In this document: positions 8,096 to 15,873 of the stretch, piece after piece | Layout: every line of letters begins with the position of its first letter | How positions within the stretch are numbered: position 1 is the stretch's first letter | Assembly (NCBI RefSeq): GCF_900142135.1 | Contig: NZ_FQZU01000005.1 | Location: 124,001 to 188,000 of the forward strand | DNA from: Desulfatibacillum alkenivorans DSM 16219 | Lineage (GTDB): Bacteria > Desulfobacterota > Desulfobacteria > Desulfobacterales > Desulfatibacillaceae | Length of the DNA: 64,000 nucleotides | Reading direction: 5' to 3' | Program-made: the position numbers and the translations under genes | Notes under the pieces: generated by a model | The model's input: only the letters and a program-made list of their open reading frames with translations | Databases searched by the model: none | Told to the model about the DNA's origin: nothing

Positions 8096-9277
8096 ATGTC
8101 TAAAGTCAGGAAAATAGCGCGTTTGGTTTTACTTGCCGCAGCAGCCTTTACCTTGGCGGCTTCCACCGCCCAGGCCGCCCGGATCAAGGAACTGGCCAGC
8201 ATCAAGGGCGTCCGCACCAACCAGTTGATCGGCTACGGCCTCGTAGTTGGATTGAACGGCACCGGCGACAAGTCGGGCACGGAATTCACCCTCCAGGGCC
8301 TGGTCAATATGATGGAGCACATGGGCGTGCATGTAAGCAAGGATGACGTCAAGGTCAAGAACGTGGCGGCGGTCATGGTGACGGCTGACATTCCTCCCTT
8401 CGCCAGGATCGGCAGCCAGGTGGACGTGGTCATATCCTCCGTGGGCGACGCCAAAAGCCTGGTGGGCGGGACTTTGCTGCTCACCCCTCTCCGCGGCGTG
8501 GATCGCAACGTTTACGCTCTGGCCCAGGGCCCTCTTTCCGTGGGCGGCTACTCCGTAGGCGGCGCGGCCGGCGGCGGAGCGGTCAAAAATCATCCTACGG
8601 TGGGCCGGATAGTGGGCGGCGCCTCCATTGAAAGGGAGATCCCCATGCAGCTGCAGGGCAGAAACGAATTGACCCTGGCCTTGAACGACGCCGACTTCAC
8701 CACCGCAATCAGAATGAGGGACGCCATCAATAACGGAATGGGCATGCCTGTCGCTTACGCAGCCGATTCCGGCACGGTGATTATAGACATCCCTCAGAAT
8801 TACCGGAACAAAGTGGTCTCCATGGTGGCCATGGTGGAAAACCTGGACATCATGCCCGACGCCGTGGCCAAGGTGATCGTAAACGAGAAGACCGGAACCG
8901 TGGTGGTGGGCGAGAAAGTCCGCATTTCCACGGTGGCTGTGGCTCACGGCAACCTGAGCATTCAGATTACGGAAAGCGCCCAGGTTTCCCAGCCCGCTTC
9001 TTTCAGCCCCAATCCTCCGGCCGACGCTCAGACCGAACAGCTTGATCTGGAAGACGGCGCTGTTGCCGCCCCGGGCGGTCAGACCGTGGTCACCGCCGAT
9101 TCCCAGGTGGTTGTGGCTGAAGAAAACAAGCAGCTCATGGTGGTTCCGGCGGGAGCGACCATAGGCGATCTGGTCCGGGCCCTTAACGCCATTGGCGTCA
9201 CCCCCCGGGATCTCATCACCATCTTTCAAATGATTAAAGCCGCCGGCGCCCTGCAGGGCGAACTGGTGATCTTATAA
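8096..9277 (+). CDS. flgI: Flagellar P-ring protein FlgI
   Basis: This 393-residue periplasmic ring protein has a signal peptide (ALLLAAAAFTLA-type core ending AQA) followed by the invariant FlgI start 'ARIKELASIKGVRTNQLIGYGLVVGLNGTGDK'. Further signatures are 'LLLTPLRGVDRNVYALAQGPLSVGG' and the C-terminal 'LVRALNAIGVTPRDLITIFQMIKAAGAL'. I chose the ATG at 8096, behind GGAGG; the open frame starts 60 bases earlier but would run into flgH. An Ala/Gln/Pro-rich insert near residue 305-345 makes it slightly longer than usual. Confidence 0.96.
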   Translation: MSKVRKIARLVLLAAAAFTLAASTAQAARIKELASIKGVRTNQLIGYGLVVGLNGTGDKSGTEFTLQGLVNMMEHMGVHVSKDDVKVKNVAAVMVTADIPPFARIGSQVDVVISSVGDAKSLVGGTLLLTPLRGVDRNVYALAQGPLSVGGYSVGGAAGGGAVKNHPTVGRIVGGASIEREIPMQLQGRNELTLALNDADFTTAIRMRDAINNGMGMPVAYAADSGTVIIDIPQNYRNKVVSMVAMVENLDIMPDAVAKVIVNEKTGTVVVGEKVRISTVAVAHGNLSIQITESAQVSQPASFSPNPPADAQTEQLDLEDGAVAAPGGQTVVTADSQVVVAEENKQLMVVPAGATIGDLVRALNAIGVTPRDLITIFQMIKAAGALQGELVIL

Positions 9278-9288
9278 GGAGTCCGGCC

Positions 9289-9606
9289 ATGCAGATCAAT
9301 TCCGCAACTTCCGCCATACTGACCCAGGAAATGAAAACCCAGGCCGAAGACGCCAAGCTGCGTAAGGCGTGCAGCGATTTCGAATCGCTGTTTATATACA
9401 ATCTGTTGAAAAACGGACGCCAGTCCCTGCCCCAGGGCGGTTTGCTGGGCCATTCCAACGAAAGCAAAATCATGACCTCCATGCTGGATCAAACCCTGGC
9501 GGAAAAATGCTCCGAGGGCAACGGTCTGGGAATAGGGGAGATGTTGTATCGCCAGTTGAACGCCCCCCAGGCGGCGAAAGGCGGGAATCTGGAAGCTGTT
9601 CTTTAG
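9289..9606 (+). CDS. flgJ: FlgJ rod-binding domain protein (no muramidase domain)
   Basis: This 105-residue protein contains only the rod-capping/rod-binding half of FlgJ: 'KLRKACSDFESLFIYNLLKNGRQSLP', then 'SKIMTSMLDQTLAEKCSEGNGLGIGEMLYRQL'. The C-terminal muramidase domain of gammaproteobacterial FlgJ is absent, as usual in deltaproteobacteria where a separate hydrolase opens the wall. AAGGAG precedes the start, 11 bases after flgI. Confidence 0.92.
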   Translation: MQINSATSAILTQEMKTQAEDAKLRKACSDFESLFIYNLLKNGRQSLPQGGLLGHSNESKIMTSMLDQTLAEKCSEGNGLGIGEMLYRQLNAPQAAKGGNLEAVL

Positions 9607-9668
9607 GGATTTGTGATCCCATCCGATAAGAATATAAGATCGTGCAAAGATCTAAGGAGGGCCTGAGT

Positions 9669-10172
9669 ATGGAAGATATCATCAGGGCGCTGGAAGACAT
9701 ATTGAAAAATGACATGGAACGCCACGACGAGCTGATCTGCTGCCTGGAATTGGAACGCCGGGCTTTGGTGGAAGCCAATGTGGATGTCATCATGAAAATG
9801 GCCTGCAGAAAGCAGGCGCTGGCCCAGGCCATCATGGAATCCATTCCCCATGTGGACGTGCTGTGGCAGAAAGTTTTTCCCGGCAAAAAGACCAAAGTAT
9901 CCATCCGGCACATCGACAAAGTGGTCAGCGGCGGGGATCCCGGCATCTTCAGGACTATCAGGCAGTCCTTGGTGGAGTTGAACCATCTTAAAGACAAGGT
10001 GCGTGAGATGACCAGCGCCAACCGGGCCATCGCCGAAGATTGCCTGATGTTTGTCCGGGATCTTTTCTCCTCCATTATGGTGGGCGATTCCGCCGATCCT
10101 CCAACCTACGGCAGAAGAGGGGAGGTCTATAGAAGGGCCGACTCCAATCTGCTTATGCATCAGGAGGTGTAG
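9669..10172 (+). CDS. flgN: Flagellar export chaperone FlgN
   Basis: This 167-residue, mostly helical protein has the FlgN pattern (IIRALEDILKNDMERHDELICCLELERRALVEANVD, about 4-40, and KMACRKQALAQAI). FlgN holds FlgK and FlgL in the cytoplasm until export, and those two genes follow directly. The ATG at 9669 lies behind AAGGAGGG; a GTG nine codons upstream is the alternative. In many relatives a flgM gene sits immediately before it; here only about 60 bases separate flgJ and flgN. Confidence 0.88.
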   Translation: MEDIIRALEDILKNDMERHDELICCLELERRALVEANVDVIMKMACRKQALAQAIMESIPHVDVLWQKVFPGKKTKVSIRHIDKVVSGGDPGIFRTIRQSLVELNHLKDKVREMTSANRAIAEDCLMFVRDLFSSIMVGDSADPPTYGRRGEVYRRADSNLLMHQEV

Positions 10173-10174
10173 CC

Positions 10175-11926
10175 ATGCCGGGAATCAGGTCCGCATTGGA
10201 TATTGCGGTCGGCGCCATGGCGACCCATCAGTACGGCATGGACGTCGTCAGCCATAACGTGGCAAACGTCAACACCGAAGGCTATACGCTCCAGACCGTC
10301 ATCAATAAAAGCAAAGTGCCCCAGGCCTCGGGCGGGTTCATGTTCGGCCGCGGCGTGGAAACCTACGAAATCCGCCAGCTGGTGGATGAAACCGTGGAGA
10401 AAAGGCTTTTGGAGTACAGGTCCAGCCTGGCTTCCGCCGAGGAAATCGAAACCTTCGGCAAAGTATTGGACGGCCTGTTTAATGAAGTGGAAGGCAACGG
10501 CCTGGGAACCATGCTTTCGGACTTCTTCAATTCCTGGGAGGACCTTTCCCTGAACTCCGCGGGCACGGCGGAGCGCTCCGTCCTGTATGAACAGGCTTTG
10601 GGCCTGGCTCAATACATAGACGAACTGGACGCCGCTCTTATCGGCGAAGAGGAGAACCTGGGAATCAGCCTTCAATCCGGCGTGGAAGCGGTGAACACCC
10701 TGACCTCCCAGATTGCGGACCTGAACCAGCAGATTGTGGCGGCCTCCCAGAACACCAACCCCAACGACCTCCTGGACCAGCGCAACTATCTCATGTCGGA
10801 GCTGGCTCAGTACATTGACGTGCAGACCTTTGCCCAGGATGACGGATCCTTGACGGTTTTGGGGCCAAGGGGCGTCACTTTAGTGATTGGCTCCGACCAA
10901 TTCGACATCAATTTGCACCAGGGAGACATTATCTACGGCAAGGGAACGGACAAAGAGCTCACCATCACGGATTATGTGGAAGAAGGCCGAATGGGCGGCT
11001 GGCTGGAAATGCGGGATACGGTCATATCCGAACTCAGGGCCAACTTGAACGAAGTCTCCAAAGAAATGATCTGGGCGGTAAACACCATACATTCCCAGGG
11101 CATAGGCCTGACAGGGCTGACCTCCACCACCGGATCGTACACGGCGGCGGCCACCAATCAGCCTGTAAACTCGGCGGCGGCCGATTTGTTTTTCGGGGAC
11201 CGGATTACGGACGGCGCTTTTACTTTTTGGGTTTACGACGCTTCCGGGAACGTGGTCAATCCCGGTGGCACAAATATTGCTATTACAGCTAATACCACGA
11301 CCATGGACGACATTGCCACGGCTCTGGGCGCCGTCGATCTTAACGTGACGGCCTCCTCCGTAGGCGGGCGGCTAAGCATTACGGCGGGTTCGGGGTATAC
11401 TTTCGGCTTTACCGAGGACACATCCAATGTCCTGGCGGCTTTGGGCGTCAACACCTTCTTCACCGGAGAAGGCAGCGGCACCATGGGGATTCACGAAACC
11501 ATAGCCGCCGACAGAAACATGATTGCAGCGGGAAAGGCCGATGCAGCCACGGGAGAAATTTCCTCCGGGAACAATGAAACCTCCCTGGCCATAGGCGAGC
11601 TGAAATACACCAACCTGTCCATTAAGGAATGGCAGTCCAACCGGATCGGGAGCGACACCTCCACCACGGTCAATGCGACCATAGAAGGGTACTACGCCTC
11701 CATGATCAGCGCGCTGGGCTCCAGCCTCAATTCGGCGGAGCGGAACAGGGAATTCGCCGAATCCATGGTTCAGAACCTGGAAACCGTGCGAGGCAGCATT
11801 TCCGGAGTGTCGCTGGATGAGGAAATGACCAAGCTCATTGAGTTGCAGCAATCCTATGCGGCGGCGGCCAAGCTTATCACGACCATGGACGAAATTTTCC
11901 AGACCCTTATGACTATTAAGAGCTAA
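10175..11926 (+). CDS. flgK: Flagellar hook-associated protein FlgK (HAP1)
   Basis: This 583-residue hook-filament junction protein starts with the axial motif 'LDIAVGAMATHQYGMDVVSHNVANVNTEGYT' and has 'LLDQRNYLMSELAQYIDV' near residue 200, the usual FlgK signature. The C-terminus (SLDEEMTKLIELQQSYAAAAKLITTMDEIFQTLM) is the second axial helix. A variable, Thr/Gly-rich surface region lies at about 310-440. It starts only two bases after flgN, behind CAGGAGG. Confidence 0.96.
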   Translation: MPGIRSALDIAVGAMATHQYGMDVVSHNVANVNTEGYTLQTVINKSKVPQASGGFMFGRGVETYEIRQLVDETVEKRLLEYRSSLASAEEIETFGKVLDGLFNEVEGNGLGTMLSDFFNSWEDLSLNSAGTAERSVLYEQALGLAQYIDELDAALIGEEENLGISLQSGVEAVNTLTSQIADLNQQIVAASQNTNPNDLLDQRNYLMSELAQYIDVQTFAQDDGSLTVLGPRGVTLVIGSDQFDINLHQGDIIYGKGTDKELTITDYVEEGRMGGWLEMRDTVISELRANLNEVSKEMIWAVNTIHSQGIGLTGLTSTTGSYTAAATNQPVNSAAADLFFGDRITDGAFTFWVYDASGNVVNPGGTNIAITANTTTMDDIATALGAVDLNVTASSVGGRLSITAGSGYTFGFTEDTSNVLAALGVNTFFTGEGSGTMGIHETIAADRNMIAAGKADAATGEISSGNNETSLAIGELKYTNLSIKEWQSNRIGSDTSTTVNATIEGYYASMISALGSSLNSAERNREFAESMVQNLETVRGSISGVSLDEEMTKLIELQQSYAAAAKLITTMDEIFQTLMTIKS

Positions 11927-11949
11927 GGGCGGAAACAGGGAGCAGTATT

Positions 11950-12822
11950 ATGAGAGTCCCTAACAGCGTCATTTCAAGCAACGTCACTTTCGGCCTGGGC
12001 CGCCTGACTACGGCCATGGACCGGGCGAATCTGACCATAGCCAGCCAAAGGCAGATCCTGACCATGGCGGACGACCCGTCCGCTTTGCTTCAGGTCATGA
12101 ACCTCCGGTCCGACATGAGCTATGTGGATCAGTTGAACCGGAACATCGAAATGGGCCGGACATGGCTGACCGCTTCGGAAAGCGCTCTGACAAACGTTGA
12201 AGACCTGATTACCGAAGTCAAACTGTTGACTGTTCAGATGGGGTCGGACAACGTGGGCGCTGACGAAAGGCAAGCCGCGGCCGAAGCGGTTCAGGGATTT
12301 TTGGAAACCGCCGTGACCTTGGGAAATTCCACGGTGGGCGACCGCTACATCTTTGCAGGGTCCCAAAACGATTCTCCGGCCTTTACCCTGGCCGGAACCG
12401 CGGTCACTTATGAAGGCGATTCCAACCCCTTCGCCGTGCGCATCAGCCGGGAATCTTCGGTAACGGTCGGAGGCGACGGCGGCGCCATATTCGGAGACCT
12501 TTTCACCACTCTGGCGGACTTGAAAACCGCCCTGGAAAACAATGACGGCGCAGCTATCCGGGATCAGATCACCAACCTGGATTCCGCCTATGATCGCATT
12601 GACGGAAACATTTCCAGAATCGGCGGACGCGGGGTCCGCCTGGACGCCCGGACAAGCATTTTGGCCGACGTGCAGTTGGCGGATACGGAGAGGCTCTCCA
12701 GCCTGGAGGACGTGGATTACGCCGAGGCGGCCATAGAGCTTGCAGCCGTGGAAACCGCATACCAGGCGGCGTTGTCGGCAGCCTCAAAAGTTTTGAATGT
12801 TTCCCTGGTTAATTACCTGTAA
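11950..12822 (+). CDS. flgL: Flagellar hook-associated protein FlgL (HAP3)
   Basis: This 290-residue protein has flagellin-like ends: an N-terminal helix region with 'DDPSALLQVMNLRSDMSYVDQLNRNIEMGRTWLTASESAL' (about 40-80) and a C-terminal 'DVDYAEAAIELAAVETAYQAALSAASKVLNVSLVNYL'. 'GNSTVGDRYIFAGSQNDSPAF' is characteristic for FlgL. It joins FlgK to the flagellin filament. It starts 23 bases after flgK and is followed by csrA. Confidence 0.95.
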   Translation: MRVPNSVISSNVTFGLGRLTTAMDRANLTIASQRQILTMADDPSALLQVMNLRSDMSYVDQLNRNIEMGRTWLTASESALTNVEDLITEVKLLTVQMGSDNVGADERQAAAEAVQGFLETAVTLGNSTVGDRYIFAGSQNDSPAFTLAGTAVTYEGDSNPFAVRISRESSVTVGGDGGAIFGDLFTTLADLKTALENNDGAAIRDQITNLDSAYDRIDGNISRIGGRGVRLDARTSILADVQLADTERLSSLEDVDYAEAAIELAAVETAYQAALSAASKVLNVSLVNYL

Positions 12823-12849
12823 TAAAAGCGCCATGCCACGGAGGGCTAA

Positions 12850-13098
12850 ATGCTCGTTCTGACAAGGAAGTCCGGCCAAAGAATAAGTATTGGAGACGAC
12901 ATAGTTTTACATGTTCTCGAAATCAAGGGAACCCAGGTGCGCATAGGCGTCGACGCGCCAAGAGGCGTGGGCGTGCACCGATTCGAGGTGTACCAGCGCA
13001 TACAGGCGGAAAATCAGTCCGCCGCCTCCATGGATCAGGATGTTCTGTCGGGTGCGGCGGGACTTTTTGAACAACTGAATCTCAAGAAAACCAAGTGA
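12850..13098 (+). CDS. csrA: Carbon storage regulator CsrA
   Basis: This 82-residue RNA-binding dimer represses translation by binding GGA motifs in leaders. The CsrA core is complete: '[40 protein letters not shown]' and the 'VHR' arginine (position 44) needed for RNA binding. Beyond residue 55 it has a longer tail ([21 protein letters not shown]) than the 61-residue enteric protein; in bacteria with FliW such tails contribute to FliW binding. GGAGGG precedes the ATG, and its stop overlaps the possible GTG start of fliW. Confidence 0.96.
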
Positions 13099-13595
13099 GC
13101 GGGAATATGGTCCAGCCTCAGGAATCTGCAATCACGGACGGACGGGATATGACGGTGAAAATTGAAACCACACGTTTTGGAACTTTGGAAGTCACGGAAG
13201 ACAAGATTATATCCATGCCCTCCGGTATGATCGGATTCGGAGAGTATAAACGCTTTATAATCGTCCAGCACAATGCGGATTCTCCGTTCTTTTGGTATCA
13301 GGCCGTGGATGAACCCGGCCTGGCCTTTGTGCTCACCAACCCCAACTATTTCATGCCCGAGTACCAGGCGCCGCCTTCGGTGGTGAAAAGGGAAACCGGA
13401 TGGGAAGGCGACCTTGCCGATAGCGAGGACCTGGAGCTTTACGTCACGGTCCGCATCCCCCCCGACGATCCGGAAAACATGACCGCAAACCTCATCGGGC
13501 CCATCGTGGTGAACAACAAAACCATGGAAGCGGTCCAGTTGGTCATTGCCAAAAGCAAATACAGCCACCGTCATAAAATTTTAAAAAAGGAATAG
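13095..13595 (+). CDS. fliW: Flagellar assembly factor FliW (CsrA antagonist)
   Basis: FliW binds and blocks CsrA, and is itself titrated by flagellin, linking flagellin synthesis to secretion. The conserved body is '[28 protein letters not shown]', then '[20 protein letters not shown]' and '[22 protein letters not shown]'. The listed GTG start overlaps the csrA stop by four bases, suggesting translational coupling. The ATG at 13149 would give the more usual FliW N-terminus (148 residues), so the true start is uncertain; the end is firm. Confidence 0.93.
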
Positions 13596-13599
13596 CCCA

Positions 13600-13785
13600 C
13601 TACCTGTTTTTGGGCTCGAATAAAAGGCACTCCCGGCCGGTCTCACGTTTGACCTTCAGCCAGGGGCTTTGCCTGGACTTGAAGCCCATGGCGCGGCAGC
13701 CGTAGGGGAACGCCTTCTCCCAGGTAAGATAATGGTGCTTGCATTTGATGCAGGGGGAAGACTTTGTTTGCTGGTTTGTTTTCAA
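13600..13785 (-). CDS. Small Cys-rich conserved protein, function unknown
   Basis: This 61-residue protein has four cysteines and paired histidines arranged 'CIKCKHHYLTWEKAFPYGCRAMGFKSRQ...C'. I recognise this pattern (CxxCxHyyvTw...PygCra.gfkS) from small proteins common in deltaproteobacteria, sometimes mislabelled as uracil-DNA glycosylase. The start would be TTG (AAGGAA about 15 bases upstream). It converges on fliW with only four bases between stops. Metal binding is likely from the cysteines but is inference. Confidence 0.6.
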   Translation of the reverse strand: MKTNQQTKSSPCIKCKHHYLTWEKAFPYGCRAMGFKSRQSPWLKVKRETGRECLLFEPKNR

Positions 13786-13981
13786 ATCAACGCCTGCTTC
13801 CTTGAAGACAAAATATCTTTTACATGACTAAATACAGTAGAGGAACTCGCATCGGCAACCTAAATTGCACGAGTTGTTCCAAAAGGCGTGAACATGCGAA
13901 AAGATTCTTGACCAGCGCGAAAATGATCTATAGGCTTAATTTGACTCAAATAAAAGTTCATTATTTCTTTGGGAGAAACCA

Positions 13982-14812
13982 ATGCATATGTCAACAATGG
14001 TCAAAATCATGACGAAAACCTGCTTCGTCGTTGCGCTCGCATTCATTTTGGCGGGCTGCAGTTGGTTTGACTGGTTGAAGCAAGACAACGCCGATCCCAG
14101 AATGGAGGACGCCCATAGAAAGCTGGACGCCATATCCACCAACACGGATATCGCGGAGCAGCAGCTCCATTCCGTGAACAAACGCCTGTCCGCCATTGAG
14201 CAGCGCCTGCTCAACATGGAAGGCCAGATGGGCAACATGTCCATCATGATGGAATCCATCTCCCTGGCGCCGTCGGAAATTCAGCAGCAGGCGGGCTATT
14301 CCCAGGACGCTGTAGACGATTACATGACCGCCCCCGAAATGCAGAAGCCTTCGGCCCCGGCTCCTGAGCCGCCTAAAACCGCGTCCTCCTCATTGATATC
14401 TCCCGAGGATCAATACGCCGGCGCTTATCTGCACTACCAAAACCGCGAACAGGATAAGGCGATCCAGGCCTTCAAGGCCTTTTTGACCGACAACCCCAAC
14501 CATGATCTGGCGGACAACGCCCAATACTGGATCGGCGAGGCCTATTACGACCAGAAAATGTATCCCGAGGCCATTGACGCCTTTAAACAGGTCGTTAAAA
14601 AATATCCCGACCAAAACAAAGCGCCCGCCGCCTTGTTGAAAATCGGCTACTCCTATCTTGCCGTGGACAACCCGGAGCAGGCTTCCAAGTTCCTGCGCCA
14701 GGTGGTCACCGACTATCCTTTCTCCGACCTGGTGAACAAGGCGCAGGACAAATTGGCGGACCTGCAGCCCGCCAAGCCCGTTTCCGACGCTTTCCCCGGC
14801 AGCGGGTCCTGA
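13982..14812 (+). CDS. ybgF: Tol-Pal-associated periplasmic TPR lipoprotein YbgF/CpoB
   Basis: This 276-residue protein has a lipoprotein signal (lipobox ILAG-C, lipidated Cys about residue 22), a coiled-coil segment (about 40-95, 'RKLDAISTNTDIAEQQLHSVNKRLSAIEQRLLNME' region), a Pro-rich linker and three C-terminal TPR-like repeats beginning 'QYAGAYLHYQNREQDKAIQAFKAFL', 'DNAQYWIGEAYYDQKMYPEAIDAFKQVV', 'KAPAALLKIGYSYLAVDNPEQASKFL'. This is the YbgF/CpoB plan; CpoB coordinates cell-wall synthesis with outer-membrane constriction. The rest of tol-pal is not in the window. The second in-frame ATG (13988) is an equally possible start. Confidence 0.85.
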   Translation: MHMSTMVKIMTKTCFVVALAFILAGCSWFDWLKQDNADPRMEDAHRKLDAISTNTDIAEQQLHSVNKRLSAIEQRLLNMEGQMGNMSIMMESISLAPSEIQQQAGYSQDAVDDYMTAPEMQKPSAPAPEPPKTASSSLISPEDQYAGAYLHYQNREQDKAIQAFKAFLTDNPNHDLADNAQYWIGEAYYDQKMYPEAIDAFKQVVKKYPDQNKAPAALLKIGYSYLAVDNPEQASKFLRQVVTDYPFSDLVNKAQDKLADLQPAKPVSDAFPGSGS

Positions 14813-15174
14813 GGAAACGGATCCAATGGATTTCCAGGCGCTCATGGGGCCAGATTGCGCCAAATCGCCGCAATGGGAATCCAAAGCCGTCCGTCCTTCG
14901 TCCCAATCCAATCCCCCCTTTTTTTCTTCTCCTTGACAAATATGCTAGTCAATGGCATGTTCAGTTTTCGTTAAATCATGGACGTTTTTAGCTTAACATG
15001 CTTAAATTTTTGTGAATACTTATTGAAAAATAGCTAGTATTGCTAGTTTGTTTGTGCAATATCCGCTATTTTCGGCCGCCGCCTCTTTCTTGACATTTAA
15101 ATACCAAACAGTATATTCTTGGACGGAAGCAATAAGGCTTTGCAAATAACCAAACAGGATGAGAATTGATTCTC
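14813..15174. other. Intergenic region upstream of the TetR gene
   Basis: About 360 bases without a gene. It is increasingly AT rich from 14930 and contains the TetR-gene promoter and palindrome listed separately. Short repeats of CTAG-containing words occur around 14945 and 15033-15045 (CTAGTATTGCTAG). No gene was found in either strand. Confidence 0.4.
15090..15117 (+). promoter_or_regulatory. Sigma-70 type promoter for the tetR gene
   Basis: TTGACA (15090-15095) and TATATT (15112-15117) are separated by 16 bases, a near-consensus promoter about 50 bases before the gene. The spacer and -10 contain ATAC-N6-GTAT, a possible half-site pair for a regulator. Confidence 0.65.
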
Positions 15175-15176
15175 AT
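15159..15176 (+). promoter_or_regulatory. Perfect palindrome over the tetR start, likely operator
   Basis: ATGAGAATTGATTCTCAT is an 8+8 base perfect inverted repeat around a two-base centre. It overlaps the ATG of the TetR gene. Size and symmetry suit a TetR dimer acting on its own gene; a Fur-like site is the alternative because of the GAGAAT/ATTCTC arms. Confidence 0.5.
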
Positions 15177-15792
15177 GGCAACCCAGGAACTTACCAAGGC
15201 GGAAAGAACCCGCAGATTCATCATAGAAACCGCTGCGCCCATCTTCAATAAAAAGGGCTTCGCCGGCACGTCCCTCTCGGACGTCACCGAGGCCGCCGGG
15301 CTGACCAAAGGCAGCATCTACGGGAATTTCAAGAACAAAGATGAACTGGCCATGCAGGTTTTCGATTACAACGTGAACCTGGTGGAGCAGGCCTTCATCG
15401 ATCAGATGGCGGGGGCTAAAACCAGCATTGAAAAGCTCATGGGCTATCCCCTGGCGTATCGCAAGTTGTTCAATACTTTCATGGATAACGGCGGCTGCCC
15501 CTTGATCAACACCCTGGTGGAAGCGGACGACACCCACGAAAAGCTCTTGAAAAAGGCCCTGGACATCATCGCGCACTGGAAAGAAACCATTGCGGGCATC
15601 GTGGAGAAGGGAATAGTTCGGGGGGAAATTCGCCGCGGCGTAAATCCCGAGCGCATCGCCGAGCTTTTGATCACCCTGTTTGAAGGGGGCGGCATTCTCT
15701 CCAAAGCAGCGGGCGACCGATCCTACTTCCTGACCTCCCTGGACCACGTGGAGAGCATCATTCAATCCCTGGACGTTAATTACATAGCCTGA
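15175..15792 (+). CDS. TetR/AcrR family transcriptional regulator
   Basis: This protein of about 205 residues has an N-terminal TetR helix-turn-helix (ETAAPIFNKKGFAGTSLSDVTEAAGLTKGSIYGNFKNKDEL, about 17-56) and a helical ligand domain ending in a typical C-terminal 'RIAELLITLFEGGGILSKA'. The ATG at 15175 sits inside a palindrome and lacks a well-spaced ribosome site; a TTG at 15166 with AGGA six bases upstream is a good alternative. The next gene, on the same strand, is an old-yellow-enzyme reductase, so this pair resembles NemR-NemA, where the regulator senses reactive electrophiles. Ligand is unknown. Confidence 0.9.
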   Translation: MATQELTKAERTRRFIIETAAPIFNKKGFAGTSLSDVTEAAGLTKGSIYGNFKNKDELAMQVFDYNVNLVEQAFIDQMAGAKTSIEKLMGYPLAYRKLFNTFMDNGGCPLINTLVEADDTHEKLLKKALDIIAHWKETIAGIVEKGIVRGEIRRGVNPERIAELLITLFEGGGILSKAAGDRSYFLTSLDHVESIIQSLDVNYIA

Positions 15793-15805
15793 TTTTCCGG
15801 TCGTT

Positions 15806-15828
15806 CGGCCAAAGCACTTTATTGGCCG
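15806..15828 (+). promoter_or_regulatory. Hairpin between tetR and the oxidoreductase gene
   Basis: CGGCCAA and TTGGCCG (7 bp) pair around a nine-base loop, followed by TTATTCC. It may be a weak terminator or attenuator between the two genes, or an operator. Function is unproven. Confidence 0.3.
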
Positions 15829-15873
15829 TTATTCCTTCCTATTTTCGATTGTTGTCATCAGGAGCGGTTTGTC

